From contig NZ_JAAVKI010000007.1 of NCBI RefSeq assembly GCF_011806525.1, positions 238,546 through 302,545 on the forward strand: a DNA stretch of 64,000 bases, read 5' to 3'. This stretch comes from Thalassospira sp. HF15. GTDB lineage: Bacteria > Pseudomonadota > Alphaproteobacteria > Rhodospirillales > Thalassospiraceae. This document shows, piece after piece, positions 17,209 through 26,108 of the stretch. Both the position numbers and the translations under genes were made by a program. Within the stretch, counting starts at the first letter, position 1. Every line of letters begins with the position of its first letter. The notes beneath the pieces were generated by a model. It was not told the origin of the DNA, made no database searches, and saw only the letters and a program-made list of their open reading frames with translations.

Positions 17209-17238
17209 CGCCCCCAAGGCTCCCCTTGGGGGCGTTTT
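17209..17238 (+). terminator. Rho-independent terminator after the secreted-protein gene
   Basis: An 11-bp stem CGCCCCCAAGG/CCTTGGGGGCG with a 4-base loop and a TTTT tail. Confidence 0.85.
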
Positions 17239-17341
17239 GCTGTTTAACGTCATCACCTTGCCCGGCAATAGGATTTGACGACACGGTGCATTCCAACCAT
17301 TGTTACGCGCTTCTAAATATTGCCCCATGAAAGAAGCCCCT

Positions 17342-17794
17342 ATGACAAGCACCCCCGCAAAACCCGCCTCCAGAACGGCCACCCTTGATGATATTGCTGC
17401 CCTGACAACCCTTTGGCAGGAAACCGGGCTTTATCGCCCGTACAATCCACCGGAATGGGATGTCCGTTTCGCCCTTGATAGCAAGGAAGCGACCCTTTTC
17501 GTCTGGGAAGATAACAGTGATAACATTATCGGTTCGATCATGGCCGGGCACGACGGACATCGCGGCTGGATCTACTATATGGCCGTCACCCCAAACCTTC
17601 AGAAATCAGGACTTGGCCGCAAATTGATGGAGACTGGCGAGAACTGGCTGCGCGATCAGGGAGTCTGGCGCATGCAATTGATGGTGCGCGCCGATAACCA
17701 CGCGATGCAGGATTTCTATCGCCATCTTGGCTATCGCGCCTGTGATGTCACCGTTTTGCAAAAAGACATCAACACGCCACCTGCCGAGCGCTGA
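17342..17794 (+). CDS. GNAT family N-acetyltransferase (YpeA-like)
   Basis: 150-aa single-domain GCN5-type acetyltransferase. The acetyl-CoA binding motif A is seen in YYMAVTPNLQKSGLGRKLME, with Q/RxxGxG in QKSGLGRKL, and motif B in the later DNHAMQDFYRHLGYRACDV. It is close in length and sequence style to YpeA of E. coli (141 aa). Three in-frame starts exist (TTG 17300, ATG 17327, ATG 17342); the last begins just before the conserved fold. The acceptor substrate is unknown. Confidence 0.83.
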   Translation: MTSTPAKPASRTATLDDIAALTTLWQETGLYRPYNPPEWDVRFALDSKEATLFVWEDNSDNIIGSIMAGHDGHRGWIYYMAVTPNLQKSGLGRKLMETGENWLRDQGVWRMQLMVRADNHAMQDFYRHLGYRACDVTVLQKDINTPPAER

Positions 17795-17805
17795 TCGATC
17801 ACGAT

Positions 17806-19593
17806 TTACATGGCATCGGCAATGGTCGATGCCGCGTTCTGTTCATCCGGGGCCGGCTCTTGATCATTTTTAATCGCGATAGAGGCATGGGCGATCCGGC
17901 GCGCGCGTTCATAAAGGCGGTTGATGCGCTCAACCATCGCGACCTCGATCCGGTAACGGCGAATATCAAGATCGCGCGGGCCGATTTCATCACTGACCTT
18001 GCGAAGCGTTGTATCAAGCTTGGTCTTAAACGCTGCCTTGCGATCCAGCACACGGTTGGCAGCCTCGATGTCTTCGGCCGAAAAAGCGGTCATCGCCTGT
18101 TTCAGACAATCTTCGGCAATCTCGTAAAGTTCTGCCATTTTCTGGCGGTTTTCGTCTGATGGCATATGACGAATATCAAGCCATTCGCCGACCAGCTTGA
18201 CCATTTCCTCGCTGATCAGATCGCTCACCGCTTCAAGATGATTGCTGACGGCCAGTTCGTTCTGCAGGCGGTTGATGTCGCCGGGCAGCAATTCAGCCCG
18301 GTGCAGTTTCGCAGCAAACAGCGCAATCGCATCCTGCAGGCTATCAACCCCGTCATCAAGCTCAGCCAGTTTTTCCAGTTTCGCACGCGTCGGGTTGCGC
18401 AGGTTTTCACGCCCACGGCGCACAACATCAATCACCACATCGCCCATATGCACAACCTCGTTGCGCAGCAGGCTCAGTGCAGCAGCCGGTGCGACGCTGA
18501 GTTCATGGATGACGTATTTCGGTTCGGGACTGAGACGTGGTTCGGTATCGATTTCGGCCGGAACCAGTTTTTCAATCAGGCGCGCAATCCACGGCACAAA
18601 CCCGATCATCAGGACGACGTTAACGACATTGAAAATGGTATGCGCATTGGCAATTTCGCGCGCGATATCTGTTGTCTCGGGCGTGCGACCGGTCGTGATG
18701 AATTCCACAAGCTTCACCAACTGATCAATAAACGGCAACCAGATCAAAACACCAACCACGTTAAACAGCACATGCCCAAGAGCTGTGCGAAACGCCTCGC
18801 GGTTCTTGCCAATCGTCACCAAAAGCGCGGTGACGCAGGTGCCGATATTGGCCCCGAAAACAAGCGCGATACCGCCATCAAGCGGCACCAACCCCTGCCC
18901 GGCCAGAACAATTACAATCCCCATGGTCGCGGCACTCGATTGCACCAGCGCGGTAAAGGCGGCTGCCACCAGCATGGCCAGAAATGGATTGCCCATCTGG
19001 CTCATCAGATCGATGAAGGGTGCGTAGCTTCGAAGCGGTTCCATGGCAGTGCTCATCATGCCCATGCCAAAGAACAACATCCCCAAGCCCAACACCGCCT
19101 TGCCAATCAGGGCAAAGCGTTTGCGATCCGCCAGCATGGTCATGGCAAAGCCGATGGCGATGAAAAGCGGTGCGATGGCATCAACGCGAAAGGCAATGAT
19201 TTGCGCTGTCAGGGTGCTGCCAACATTGGCCCCCATGATGACAGCAATCGATTGCGCAAACGGCATCAACCCGGCCGACACAAAGCCGACCACCAGCACA
19301 GTGGTAACACTTGATGATTGAACCAGCCCGGTAATGACCGCGCCCGATACCGCTGCCCAAATGCGATGGCGCGTCATGCCCGAAAGAACGCGTCGCAGCC
19401 GTGCCCCGGCAAGGGTTTTAAGCGCACCGGCAAGATGATCCATCCCGTATAAAAAAAGGGCAAGCCCGCCCACCAGACCGACAAGCATCGACCAGGTTTC
19501 AAGCGGAACAACGTCGTCTGCCGCCCTTGCAACCGGGATGGTCAGAAGAAGCAGGATCGCACTTGCCAGAATGGATTTCAGAAATGGCGGCAT
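17806..19593 (-). CDS. Na+/phosphate symporter family protein with C-terminal PhoU-like domain
   Basis: 595-aa inner-membrane transporter of the Na/Pi-cotransporter family (YjbB/NptA type). Two inverted membrane repeats carry the QSSS signatures: LVQSSSVTTVLVVGF in the first and LVQSSAATMGIVIVLAG in the second. From about residue 370 there is a soluble helical PhoU-like domain. Such proteins move phosphate with sodium, and YjbB-type members may act as exporters. The start is set at the Met of MPPFLKSIL, which begins a signal-like hydrophobic segment; a TTG 66 bases upstream is an alternative. Confidence 0.88.
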   Translation of the reverse strand: MPPFLKSILASAILLLLTIPVARAADDVVPLETWSMLVGLVGGLALFLYGMDHLAGALKTLAGARLRRVLSGMTRHRIWAAVSGAVITGLVQSSSVTTVLVVGFVSAGLMPFAQSIAVIMGANVGSTLTAQIIAFRVDAIAPLFIAIGFAMTMLADRKRFALIGKAVLGLGMLFFGMGMMSTAMEPLRSYAPFIDLMSQMGNPFLAMLVAAAFTALVQSSAATMGIVIVLAGQGLVPLDGGIALVFGANIGTCVTALLVTIGKNREAFRTALGHVLFNVVGVLIWLPFIDQLVKLVEFITTGRTPETTDIAREIANAHTIFNVVNVVLMIGFVPWIARLIEKLVPAEIDTEPRLSPEPKYVIHELSVAPAAALSLLRNEVVHMGDVVIDVVRRGRENLRNPTRAKLEKLAELDDGVDSLQDAIALFAAKLHRAELLPGDINRLQNELAVSNHLEAVSDLISEEMVKLVGEWLDIRHMPSDENRQKMAELYEIAEDCLKQAMTAFSAEDIEAANRVLDRKAAFKTKLDTTLRKVSDEIGPRDLDIRRYRIEVAMVERINRLYERARRIAHASIAIKNDQEPAPDEQNAASTIADAM

Positions 19594-19728
19594 GGGCACC
19601 GGTCGAGGTAATCGGTTGAAAACAAACCGACCATAGCGCAGTTTAGGGTCTGAACCCAATCAAACTGTCAGCCAGCAGCCGTATCCCCACCCCGGCTTTG
19701 GTTTTGACATCCGAAAGGAAGGTTTGGC

Positions 19729-19998
19729 ATGCGCAATATCGGCCCGACATCATCGCGTGAGCTCCGTGAAATCGGGATTGAAAGCCGCGATCAACTTGTC
19801 GAAACGGGGATTGCGGAAGTCACACGCCGACTGCTGTTTCGCTTTGGCAGCGAAAAGAACATCAGCCTGAACTATCTCTATGCACTTGAAGGCGCCATCC
19901 AAGACCGCGATTGGCGCGACATAACGCCCGCGCGAAAGCCGGAACTCAAAGCCCTGCTTGACGCGCTGCGTTCTGAATTGGCTGATAAGCGGGATTGA
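19729..19998 (+). CDS. TfoX C-terminal domain protein
   Basis: 89 aa, a stand-alone TfoX/Sxy C-terminal-type helix-hairpin-helix domain (MRNIGPTSSRELREIGI, then LNYLYALEGAIQDRDW). Full-length TfoX proteins promote competence gene expression; this short form lacks the N-terminal domain, so its role is open. AAAGGAAGG lies upstream. It is convergent with glpD with only five bases between stops. Confidence 0.85.
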   Translation: MRNIGPTSSRELREIGIESRDQLVETGIAEVTRRLLFRFGSEKNISLNYLYALEGAIQDRDWRDITPARKPELKALLDALRSELADKRD

Positions 19999-20003
19999 AG
20001 CTG

Positions 20004-21557
20004 TTATTCAGCAGCAACCGAGTGAGGGGCGCGCTTTTCCTGTGCCAGACGTTCGCGCAAAACGGCAATCTGATCGCCCGACAACCGCAGGCCAAGCTTT
20101 GAACGGCGCCAGATCAGGTCATCGATATCGCGCACCCATTCCTGATCGATCAGATAGCGGACCTCTGCCTCATACAGATCATGACCATAGCATTTGCCAA
20201 GATCGCCCATCGCCTTTGCATCGCCAATGATCTGTTCGATCCGCGTGCCATAGGCGCGCAGCAGGCGTTTGAGCATCACGGCATCCAGCCACTCATAGCG
20301 TGCCGCATAATCTGCAAAGGCTGCCTCATAGGACGCGTTGGGGAAATCCCCGCCCGGCAGCACGGCATCTGCCGTCCAGGGTGCATCCTTGGTGCCCAGT
20401 TCGTTTGAGATGATCTGCAGCGCATGTTCGGCCAGCTTGCGATAGGTGGTGATTTTACCGCCGAACACATGAAGTGCCGGTGCCTTGTGATCTTTGGATT
20501 CAAGTTTCAGGGTGTAATCGCGCGAGACCTTGGATGCGTTTTGGCCTTCGCCACCTTCGCCATTACCGGCATAAAGCGGACGAACCCCCGAATAGGTCCA
20601 AACGACGTCATCGGATGTAACGGATTTCTTGAAATAGCCGCTGGCAAGCTTGCACAGGTAATCGATTTCGTCCTGATCAATTTTGACCTTGGCCGGATCG
20701 CCGTTGAAATCAACATCCGTGGTGCCGATCAGGGTAAAGTCATCCTGATAGGGAATGGCAAAAACAATCCGGCCATCCCCGTTCTGGAAGATGTAGCAAA
20801 AATCATGGTCGAACATCTTGGGCACGACAATGTGGCTACCCTTGACCAGACGGATATTGGCCTTGGTATCGGATTTGACGACACCGTTTTCAGGATTGAT
20901 CAGGTCGGCACACCACGGCCCGGCCGCATTGATCAGCATGCGGCCTGAAACCGAACGGTTTTCGCCGGTTTCCTGATCGCGCAGGGTGACATTCCACACA
21001 TCATCAGACTGACTTGCGCCAACGCATTCGGTGCGGGTCAAGATCTCCGCGCCGTTGGCCTTGGCATCCATCGCGTTCAGAACAACAAGGCGCGCATCAT
21101 CAACCCAGCAATCGGAATAGACAAACCCCTTGGTCATGTCTTCGTGAAGCGGTTCGCCCGCAACATGTTTGGCAAATGAAATACCCTCGGATGCCGGAAG
21201 CTTTTTGCGCCCACCCAGATGGTCATACAGAAACAGACCAAGACGGATCATCCAGGCCGGGCGCAAGTCCTTGCGATGTGGCAGCACAAAGCGCAGCGGC
21301 CAGATGATATGTGGCGCGTTATCCAGCAACACTTCACGTTCGGTCAGCGCTTCGCGGACCAGACGGAATTCGTAATGCTCAAGATAGCGCAACCCGCCAT
21401 GGATCAGTTTCGTACTGGCCGATGAAGTGGCACTGGCCAGATCATCCTTTTCACACAGCAGGACCTTCAGTCCCCGGCCCGCCGCATCGCGTGCGATCCC
21501 GGCACCATTAATGCCGCCGCCAATAATGATCAGATCATAGTTCGAAGTGCCAGCCAT
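20004..21557 (-). CDS. glpD: Aerobic glycerol-3-phosphate dehydrogenase
   Basis: 517-aa membrane-associated flavoenzyme that oxidises glycerol-3-phosphate to dihydroxyacetone phosphate and passes electrons to quinone. The FAD dinucleotide motif is IIIGGGINGAGIARDAAG near residue 11, followed by the family marker SSASTKLIHGGLRYLEHYEF. The C-terminal DAO_C domain runs from about 380. Its length matches family members. AGAGG precedes the ATG. No glycerol kinase, facilitator or GlpR gene is adjacent; the DeoR regulator at 2683 is 17 kb away, so a link is speculative. Confidence 0.95.
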   Translation of the reverse strand: MAGTSNYDLIIIGGGINGAGIARDAAGRGLKVLLCEKDDLASATSSASTKLIHGGLRYLEHYEFRLVREALTEREVLLDNAPHIIWPLRFVLPHRKDLRPAWMIRLGLFLYDHLGGRKKLPASEGISFAKHVAGEPLHEDMTKGFVYSDCWVDDARLVVLNAMDAKANGAEILTRTECVGASQSDDVWNVTLRDQETGENRSVSGRMLINAAGPWCADLINPENGVVKSDTKANIRLVKGSHIVVPKMFDHDFCYIFQNGDGRIVFAIPYQDDFTLIGTTDVDFNGDPAKVKIDQDEIDYLCKLASGYFKKSVTSDDVVWTYSGVRPLYAGNGEGGEGQNASKVSRDYTLKLESKDHKAPALHVFGGKITTYRKLAEHALQIISNELGTKDAPWTADAVLPGGDFPNASYEAAFADYAARYEWLDAVMLKRLLRAYGTRIEQIIGDAKAMGDLGKCYGHDLYEAEVRYLIDQEWVRDIDDLIWRRSKLGLRLSGDQIAVLRERLAQEKRAPHSVAAE

Positions 21558-21748
21558 GGGGCCCTCTCATCGCCAAATAAAAACGCGTTGAGGCTCAAAA
21601 TAGTTCATTTTCGAAAATTTTCAAGTTTCGAATTGTGACATTTATTCGGCACAGCCATGCGTGAGCAACACGCATGCACTTCAAGTACGGATGATAAAAG
21701 CAGTAAAACTGCGAGGAAGAAAACGTTCATTCGTGAACGAAATTGAAA

Positions 21749-21773
21749 ACCCCGCCTGAGGATCAGACGGGGT
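21749..21773 (-). terminator. Hairpin terminator downstream of asnB
   Basis: ACCCCGCCTGA pairs with TCAGACGGGGT (one mismatch) around a 3-base loop. Read on the minus strand it is followed by TTTTCAATTT, so it is oriented to end the asnB transcript. Confidence 0.7.
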
Positions 21774-21809
21774 CCAAAGAGTGCGCAATACGCAAGATGC
21801 GTGAAAAGA

Positions 21810-23744
21810 TCAGGCCAGCCAGCGTTTCTGCCAGTCAGACAGCATAGAGATCGTCCAAAGCTGATGGCCCCAATTGCGCTTGCCCGACATATGCTCGGCG
21901 CGGAGTTTCTCGATCTGGCGGCGATCAAGGCCGAAGTCGGTATAAAGCGCATCATTCGCCAAATGATCGCCCATCCATTCATTCAGCGGCCCGCGCAGCC
22001 ATTGTGCCAGCGGCACACCAAAGCCGGTCTTGGGCCGGTCAATCAGGTCACGCGGGACATATTTATACAGGATCTGGCGCAGGGCATATTTGCCCACCGG
22101 CCCATTCATCTTAAGCCGTGCCGGCAATCGCCAGCCAAACTCGATCACCCGGTGATCAATGAACGGGACGCGGACCTCCAGCGAATTGGCCATTGATGCC
22201 CGATCGACCTTGGTCAGGACATCATCAACCATATACATCATCGTATCCATCGCCTGCATCGAGGACACATAATCCAGATGACGGTTGCGACAGAACATTT
22301 CACCCGGCACACGGAATTTCTTGGCCGTCCCGCGATTGCCGCGCAGCTTTGCCGGATCAAACAGGGAAATCAGCGCCTGATAGCGATCAATGTCATCGCG
22401 GATCGCCAGAAGCGGTGCCGCCTTGTGGATTTTATCGCCAATCGCACTGGTCGATCTCTTGCCCGGTATCAATCCGACAAGCGTATCCCAAAGTTCGGGA
22501 GACAGCATGGTCATCCCGCGCGATACAAGCCCGCTGCCAAATGGAATGCTGCCGGCGGCACGGCTGAGCTGCCTGGCCCACAAATAGCGGTTATACCCGC
22601 CAAATGTTTCATCACCGCCATCACCAGACAAGGCCACGGTGACATGTTTGCGCGTCAGGGCCGAAATCAGATAGGTCGGAATGGCAGAGCTGTCAAAGAA
22701 CGGCTCGTCATAGGTTTCCGAGAGTTTCGGCACCAGATCAAGCGCATCCTTGGGCGTGACATAAAGCTCGGTATGATCGGTATTGAGGTGCTTGGCGACT
22801 TCGCCAGCAAAGGCGGCCTCGTTAAAGGCTTCATCCTCGAACCCGACAGAAAATGTTTTGACCGGTCGATCTGAAACCGACTGCATCAGGGCAACGACGG
22901 TCGAGGAATCAATCCCGCCCGACAGGAACGCCCCCAACGGCACATCGGCCACCATGCGGCGTTGAACTGCATCACGCAGCAATTCTTCAAGCGCATCAAT
23001 CGCACTTTGATCATCACCACTCCAGGCGTGGGTCTGCCCATTCAAAACGGCGTCTTCGACCGACCAATAGGCGGTTTCGGTCGCCTGATCGTGCGATGAT
23101 ATTTCAAGGATATGGCCGGGCTTGAGCATCTTGGCATGGGCATAGATCGAAAGCCCGGATGGCACATAGCCAAAGCGCAAATAGGCATCAAGGCCGGACT
23201 GATTAACCTCGCGCGAAATTGCGTCGCCTGCCAGCAGCCCTTTGACCTCGGAGGCAAAACCGATATGGCCGTCATAGCGCGACCAGTAAAGCGGCTTGAT
23301 GCCGAGCCGGTCACGCACAAGGAAAAGCTTTTTCTTCTGCCGGTCCCAAAGCGCGATGGCAAACATGCCAATCAGGCGCTTGATGGTGTCGCGCAGGCCC
23401 CAATGGGCAATGCATTCAAGAATGACTTCGGTGTCGGAATGGCCGCGCCATGTGATGTTGGCCGAGGCCAGCTTTTCACGCAGTTCCGGGGCGTTATAGA
23501 TCTCGCCGTTATAGACCATGACATAGCGGCCATTGGCCGAATGCATCGGCTGCTTGCCGGCGTCGGAAAGATCAATGATGGCCAGCCGGCGCTGGCCAAC
23601 CGCCAGTCCGTTTTCATCATCGACCCAAACGTCACCGCCATCGGGACCACGGTGATACAGCGCATCATTCATGCGCGACACACGATCGCCCAAGCCCGTT
23701 GCATCAGCTTGATCAGATAGCCATAAACCGGCAATTCCACACAT
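21810..23744 (-). CDS. asnB: Asparagine synthase (glutamine-hydrolysing)
   Basis: 644 aa. The N-terminal Ntn glutaminase domain has the nucleophile Cys2 (MCGIAGLWLS), RRLAIIDLSDAG and YNGEIYN. The C-terminal ATP-pyrophosphatase domain, from about residue 235, has the PP-loop FLSGGIDSS. It makes asparagine, or an amide on another carboxyl substrate, from Asp, Gln and ATP. It is about 90 residues longer than the E. coli enzyme and close to the AsnB/AsnO-like enzymes often found in polysaccharide loci, so the acceptor might not be free aspartate. The divided genomic context gives no pathway hint. AGGA lies upstream of the ATG. Confidence 0.9.
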   Translation of the reverse strand: MCGIAGLWLSDQADATGLGDRVSRMNDALYHRGPDGGDVWVDDENGLAVGQRRLAIIDLSDAGKQPMHSANGRYVMVYNGEIYNAPELREKLASANITWRGHSDTEVILECIAHWGLRDTIKRLIGMFAIALWDRQKKKLFLVRDRLGIKPLYWSRYDGHIGFASEVKGLLAGDAISREVNQSGLDAYLRFGYVPSGLSIYAHAKMLKPGHILEISSHDQATETAYWSVEDAVLNGQTHAWSGDDQSAIDALEELLRDAVQRRMVADVPLGAFLSGGIDSSTVVALMQSVSDRPVKTFSVGFEDEAFNEAAFAGEVAKHLNTDHTELYVTPKDALDLVPKLSETYDEPFFDSSAIPTYLISALTRKHVTVALSGDGGDETFGGYNRYLWARQLSRAAGSIPFGSGLVSRGMTMLSPELWDTLVGLIPGKRSTSAIGDKIHKAAPLLAIRDDIDRYQALISLFDPAKLRGNRGTAKKFRVPGEMFCRNRHLDYVSSMQAMDTMMYMVDDVLTKVDRASMANSLEVRVPFIDHRVIEFGWRLPARLKMNGPVGKYALRQILYKYVPRDLIDRPKTGFGVPLAQWLRGPLNEWMGDHLANDALYTDFGLDRRQIEKLRAEHMSGKRNWGHQLWTISMLSDWQKRWLA

Positions 23745-23842
23745 GAAAATATCCTGTAAAGCCCTGCCGTTACTTAAAACAATAACGGCACGCCCTACAA
23801 TGAAAACATTCGCAAATTTGACCCAGGACCTTCTGAGACGGA

Positions 23843-25744
23843 TCAGCGCCGCTCAATACCCAGCCGGGCCATGCGACGATACAGCGTGTTCCGCCCGATC
23901 CCCAGCGCCTTGGCGGTGTTGCTGATATGCCATTGCTGATCTTCAAGAAGCTGACGCAGGGCATCGGCCTCAGCCCTTGCGATGGTCTGGCGTGGCGACG
24001 GGGCTTCATCGCCCTGCGTGACCTGGAAATCATCGGGCAGATGATCGCGTTCAATCACACCGTCTTCTGCAAACACCGCGGCATATTGCAAAACATTGAT
24101 CAGTTCGCGCACATTGCCCGGCCAGCCATGCCCGGTCAGAAGGGCCAGAACATCATCTGTGCATTCGACATAATCGTCTGACAAAGCCGCGATAAGCCGC
24201 CCGATCAGATCGACAAGATCACTGCGTTCGCGCAAGGGCGGCACAGCAAGGCGCGCACCCTTGATCCGATACAGCAAATCTTCGCGGAACTTCCCCTCGG
24301 CCACTGCGCGATTGAGGTCGACATTACTCGCACAGATCAGACGGAAATCGACTGGCACCGCCTTGGTGCTGCCAAGCGGTTCGACCGTGCGACTTTCAAG
24401 GACACGCAGCAACCGGCCCTGAGCGGCAAGCGGCATGTCACCGATTTCATCCAGGAACAGCGTGCCGCCATTGGCCTCGCGAATGCGACCACCAAAACCG
24501 TCGCGCGCAGCCCCGGTAAAGGCCCCACCGGCATGACCAAACAGTTCGTTTTCAATCAGTCCTTCAGGAAGCGCAGCACAGTTGATCGCAACAAACGCCT
24601 TTGATTTGCCAAGGGTCGCGTCATGAATATGGCGCGCCAGATATTCCTTGCCGCTGCCAGTTTCGCCTGACATCAGAACGTTGATGTCACGCGCATGCAG
24701 GCGTGTGCCGATTTCAAAAATACGCCGAAGGGCAGCGTCCTTGTCAGGGATGCCGGCCATGCTTCGGGTCGGCAATGCAGGCGCCTTGCGCGCGACCGGT
24801 GTTGAGCGGCCGACATAGCGGCGGCGCATGCGTTCCGGGATGGTGACACTGCCAAACAGCACCCCGCCCCCCGCGATATTAAGCGGGGTGGCCGACGCAC
24901 TCTGTCCATCGGGGCTTGCCAGTCTGGCGACAAGGTTTTCGACATCCATCTCGAACATGGCGGAGATGTCGCTGGAATTGTTGGCTGCGGCCAGAATACG
25001 CCGCGCGGTCGATGTCGCCCCGCTGATCGTGCCATCGGGGGCAATCGAAATCATCGCATCGCGGGTTGATCCGACATGGCGGGCATCGGGATGCAGATGC
25101 AAGATTACATCCCCTGCGCGTTCGTCAAAGAACAGGATACGTTCAAGCGCATCGGCATAATCAGCCACCATGCCGCGCACCCGCAGGCAATCGGGGCGTT
25201 TGATATCTTCGCGCACCGCTGACACATCAAGGACCGAACACACCTTGCCATCGGGATCAAATACGGGGGCTGCCGTACAGGTCAAAACCGAATGCTGCGC
25301 CAGAAAGTGTTCATCCTTGTGGATGGTGATCGGTTGGCCTTCGACGATACAGGTGCCAATACCGTTGGTCCCTTCGCGCTCCTCGCTCCAGACAGCGCCG
25401 GGCAAAAGACCGTTGGTGCGAAATGATGGCAGCAATGAATGGGCCGCAACACTATCAAGGATCACGCCGCTATTGTCGGTGAGAAACACCGCATAACCCG
25501 ATGCATCAATCTTGCGATAAAGCGTTCGCACCAGATCGTGGGCATGGTGATAAAGCCGCCCGTTGCGGTCACGCAATTGCCGGGTTTGGCTTTCGGATAT
25601 GACTTCGGGACGGCGCAAGGTGTCATGAGCCAGACCAAAGCGCTCTTCACACCTTTGCCAGCTTTCAAGCACCGCACGATTTTGCGCCCCGCCGCTCAGC
25701 TGCAGGGCTGCTTCTATCCGTCCGCCGGGAAGGTTTCCTGACAT
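23843..25744 (-). CDS. Sigma-54-dependent activator, AcoR type (GAF-AAA+-Fis)
   Basis: 633-aa enhancer-binding protein. The N-terminal GAF-like sensor is at about 60-220, the AAA+ domain at about 320-550, and the C-terminal Fis helix-turn-helix in ISNTAKALGIGRNTLYRRM. Walker A is GETGSGKEYLARH, the sigma-54 contact loop is GAFTGA, and Walker B is GGTLFLDEIGD. The start at the ATG 25744 has GGGAG nine bases upstream. AcoR-type proteins respond to acetoin, alcohols or aldehydes. A palindromic upstream site and a -24/-12 promoter lie between this gene and the divergent aldehyde dehydrogenase, which is therefore the likely target. Confidence 0.92.
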   Translation of the reverse strand: MSGNLPGGRIEAALQLSGGAQNRAVLESWQRCEERFGLAHDTLRRPEVISESQTRQLRDRNGRLYHHAHDLVRTLYRKIDASGYAVFLTDNSGVILDSVAAHSLLPSFRTNGLLPGAVWSEEREGTNGIGTCIVEGQPITIHKDEHFLAQHSVLTCTAAPVFDPDGKVCSVLDVSAVREDIKRPDCLRVRGMVADYADALERILFFDERAGDVILHLHPDARHVGSTRDAMISIAPDGTISGATSTARRILAAANNSSDISAMFEMDVENLVARLASPDGQSASATPLNIAGGGVLFGSVTIPERMRRRYVGRSTPVARKAPALPTRSMAGIPDKDAALRRIFEIGTRLHARDINVLMSGETGSGKEYLARHIHDATLGKSKAFVAINCAALPEGLIENELFGHAGGAFTGAARDGFGGRIREANGGTLFLDEIGDMPLAAQGRLLRVLESRTVEPLGSTKAVPVDFRLICASNVDLNRAVAEGKFREDLLYRIKGARLAVPPLRERSDLVDLIGRLIAALSDDYVECTDDVLALLTGHGWPGNVRELINVLQYAAVFAEDGVIERDHLPDDFQVTQGDEAPSPRQTIARAEADALRQLLEDQQWHISNTAKALGIGRNTLYRRMARLGIERR

Positions 25745-25890
25745 AGACGCTATCTCCCTTGTGTCGGTGTTTTGGCCCGGATTTTTCCGGTGCGTGGCTT
25801 TTGCCACAGCCGATCACAGGCGCAATCGTACCACACTTGAACCCGCCCACGCCAAACAGTTTCGCGCGTGAAACCTTCCAAAACCGCGAG

Positions 25891-25908
25891 TGTTCCATTT
25901 TTGGAACA
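25891..25908. promoter_or_regulatory. Palindromic enhancer site for the AcoR-type activator
   Basis: TGTTCCATTTTTGGAACA is a perfect 7-bp inverted repeat with a 4-base spacer. A second half-site, TGTTCCA, follows at 25924. It lies about 120 bases upstream of the sigma-54 promoter, a usual enhancer distance. Confidence 0.65.
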
Positions 25909-26028
25909 TTTTGCGCCACACGCCCTGTTCCATTGATCCGGTTGGCACAGAACAGCACCTTCAACTGGCATGGTTCAACCGTCTGAAAAACGGACTGTTT
26001 CTATCAAATCAGTATGTAAATGGCCAAG

Positions 26029-26043
26029 TGGCATGACCTTTGC
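26029..26043 (+). promoter_or_regulatory. Sigma-54 (-24/-12) promoter of the aldehyde dehydrogenase gene
   Basis: TGGCATGACCTTTGC matches the TGGCAC-N5-TTGC consensus at all key positions, with GG and GC correctly spaced. Transcription would start about 12 bases downstream, giving a leader of some 55 bases before the ATG at 26109. Confidence 0.82.
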
Positions 26044-26108
26044 GGGTAACGGATCGTCATAAACAAAAATGCGGGCGGCCAATCGCCCGTTATCTCGGAG
26101 GAACCCAA

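Noticed and set aside
18166..19314. Long plus-strand open frame (382 codons) opposite the Na/Pi symporter
   Set aside because: It mirrors the membrane-protein gene codon by codon, with His/Gln/Asn-rich sequence typical of antisense shadows and no ribosome site.
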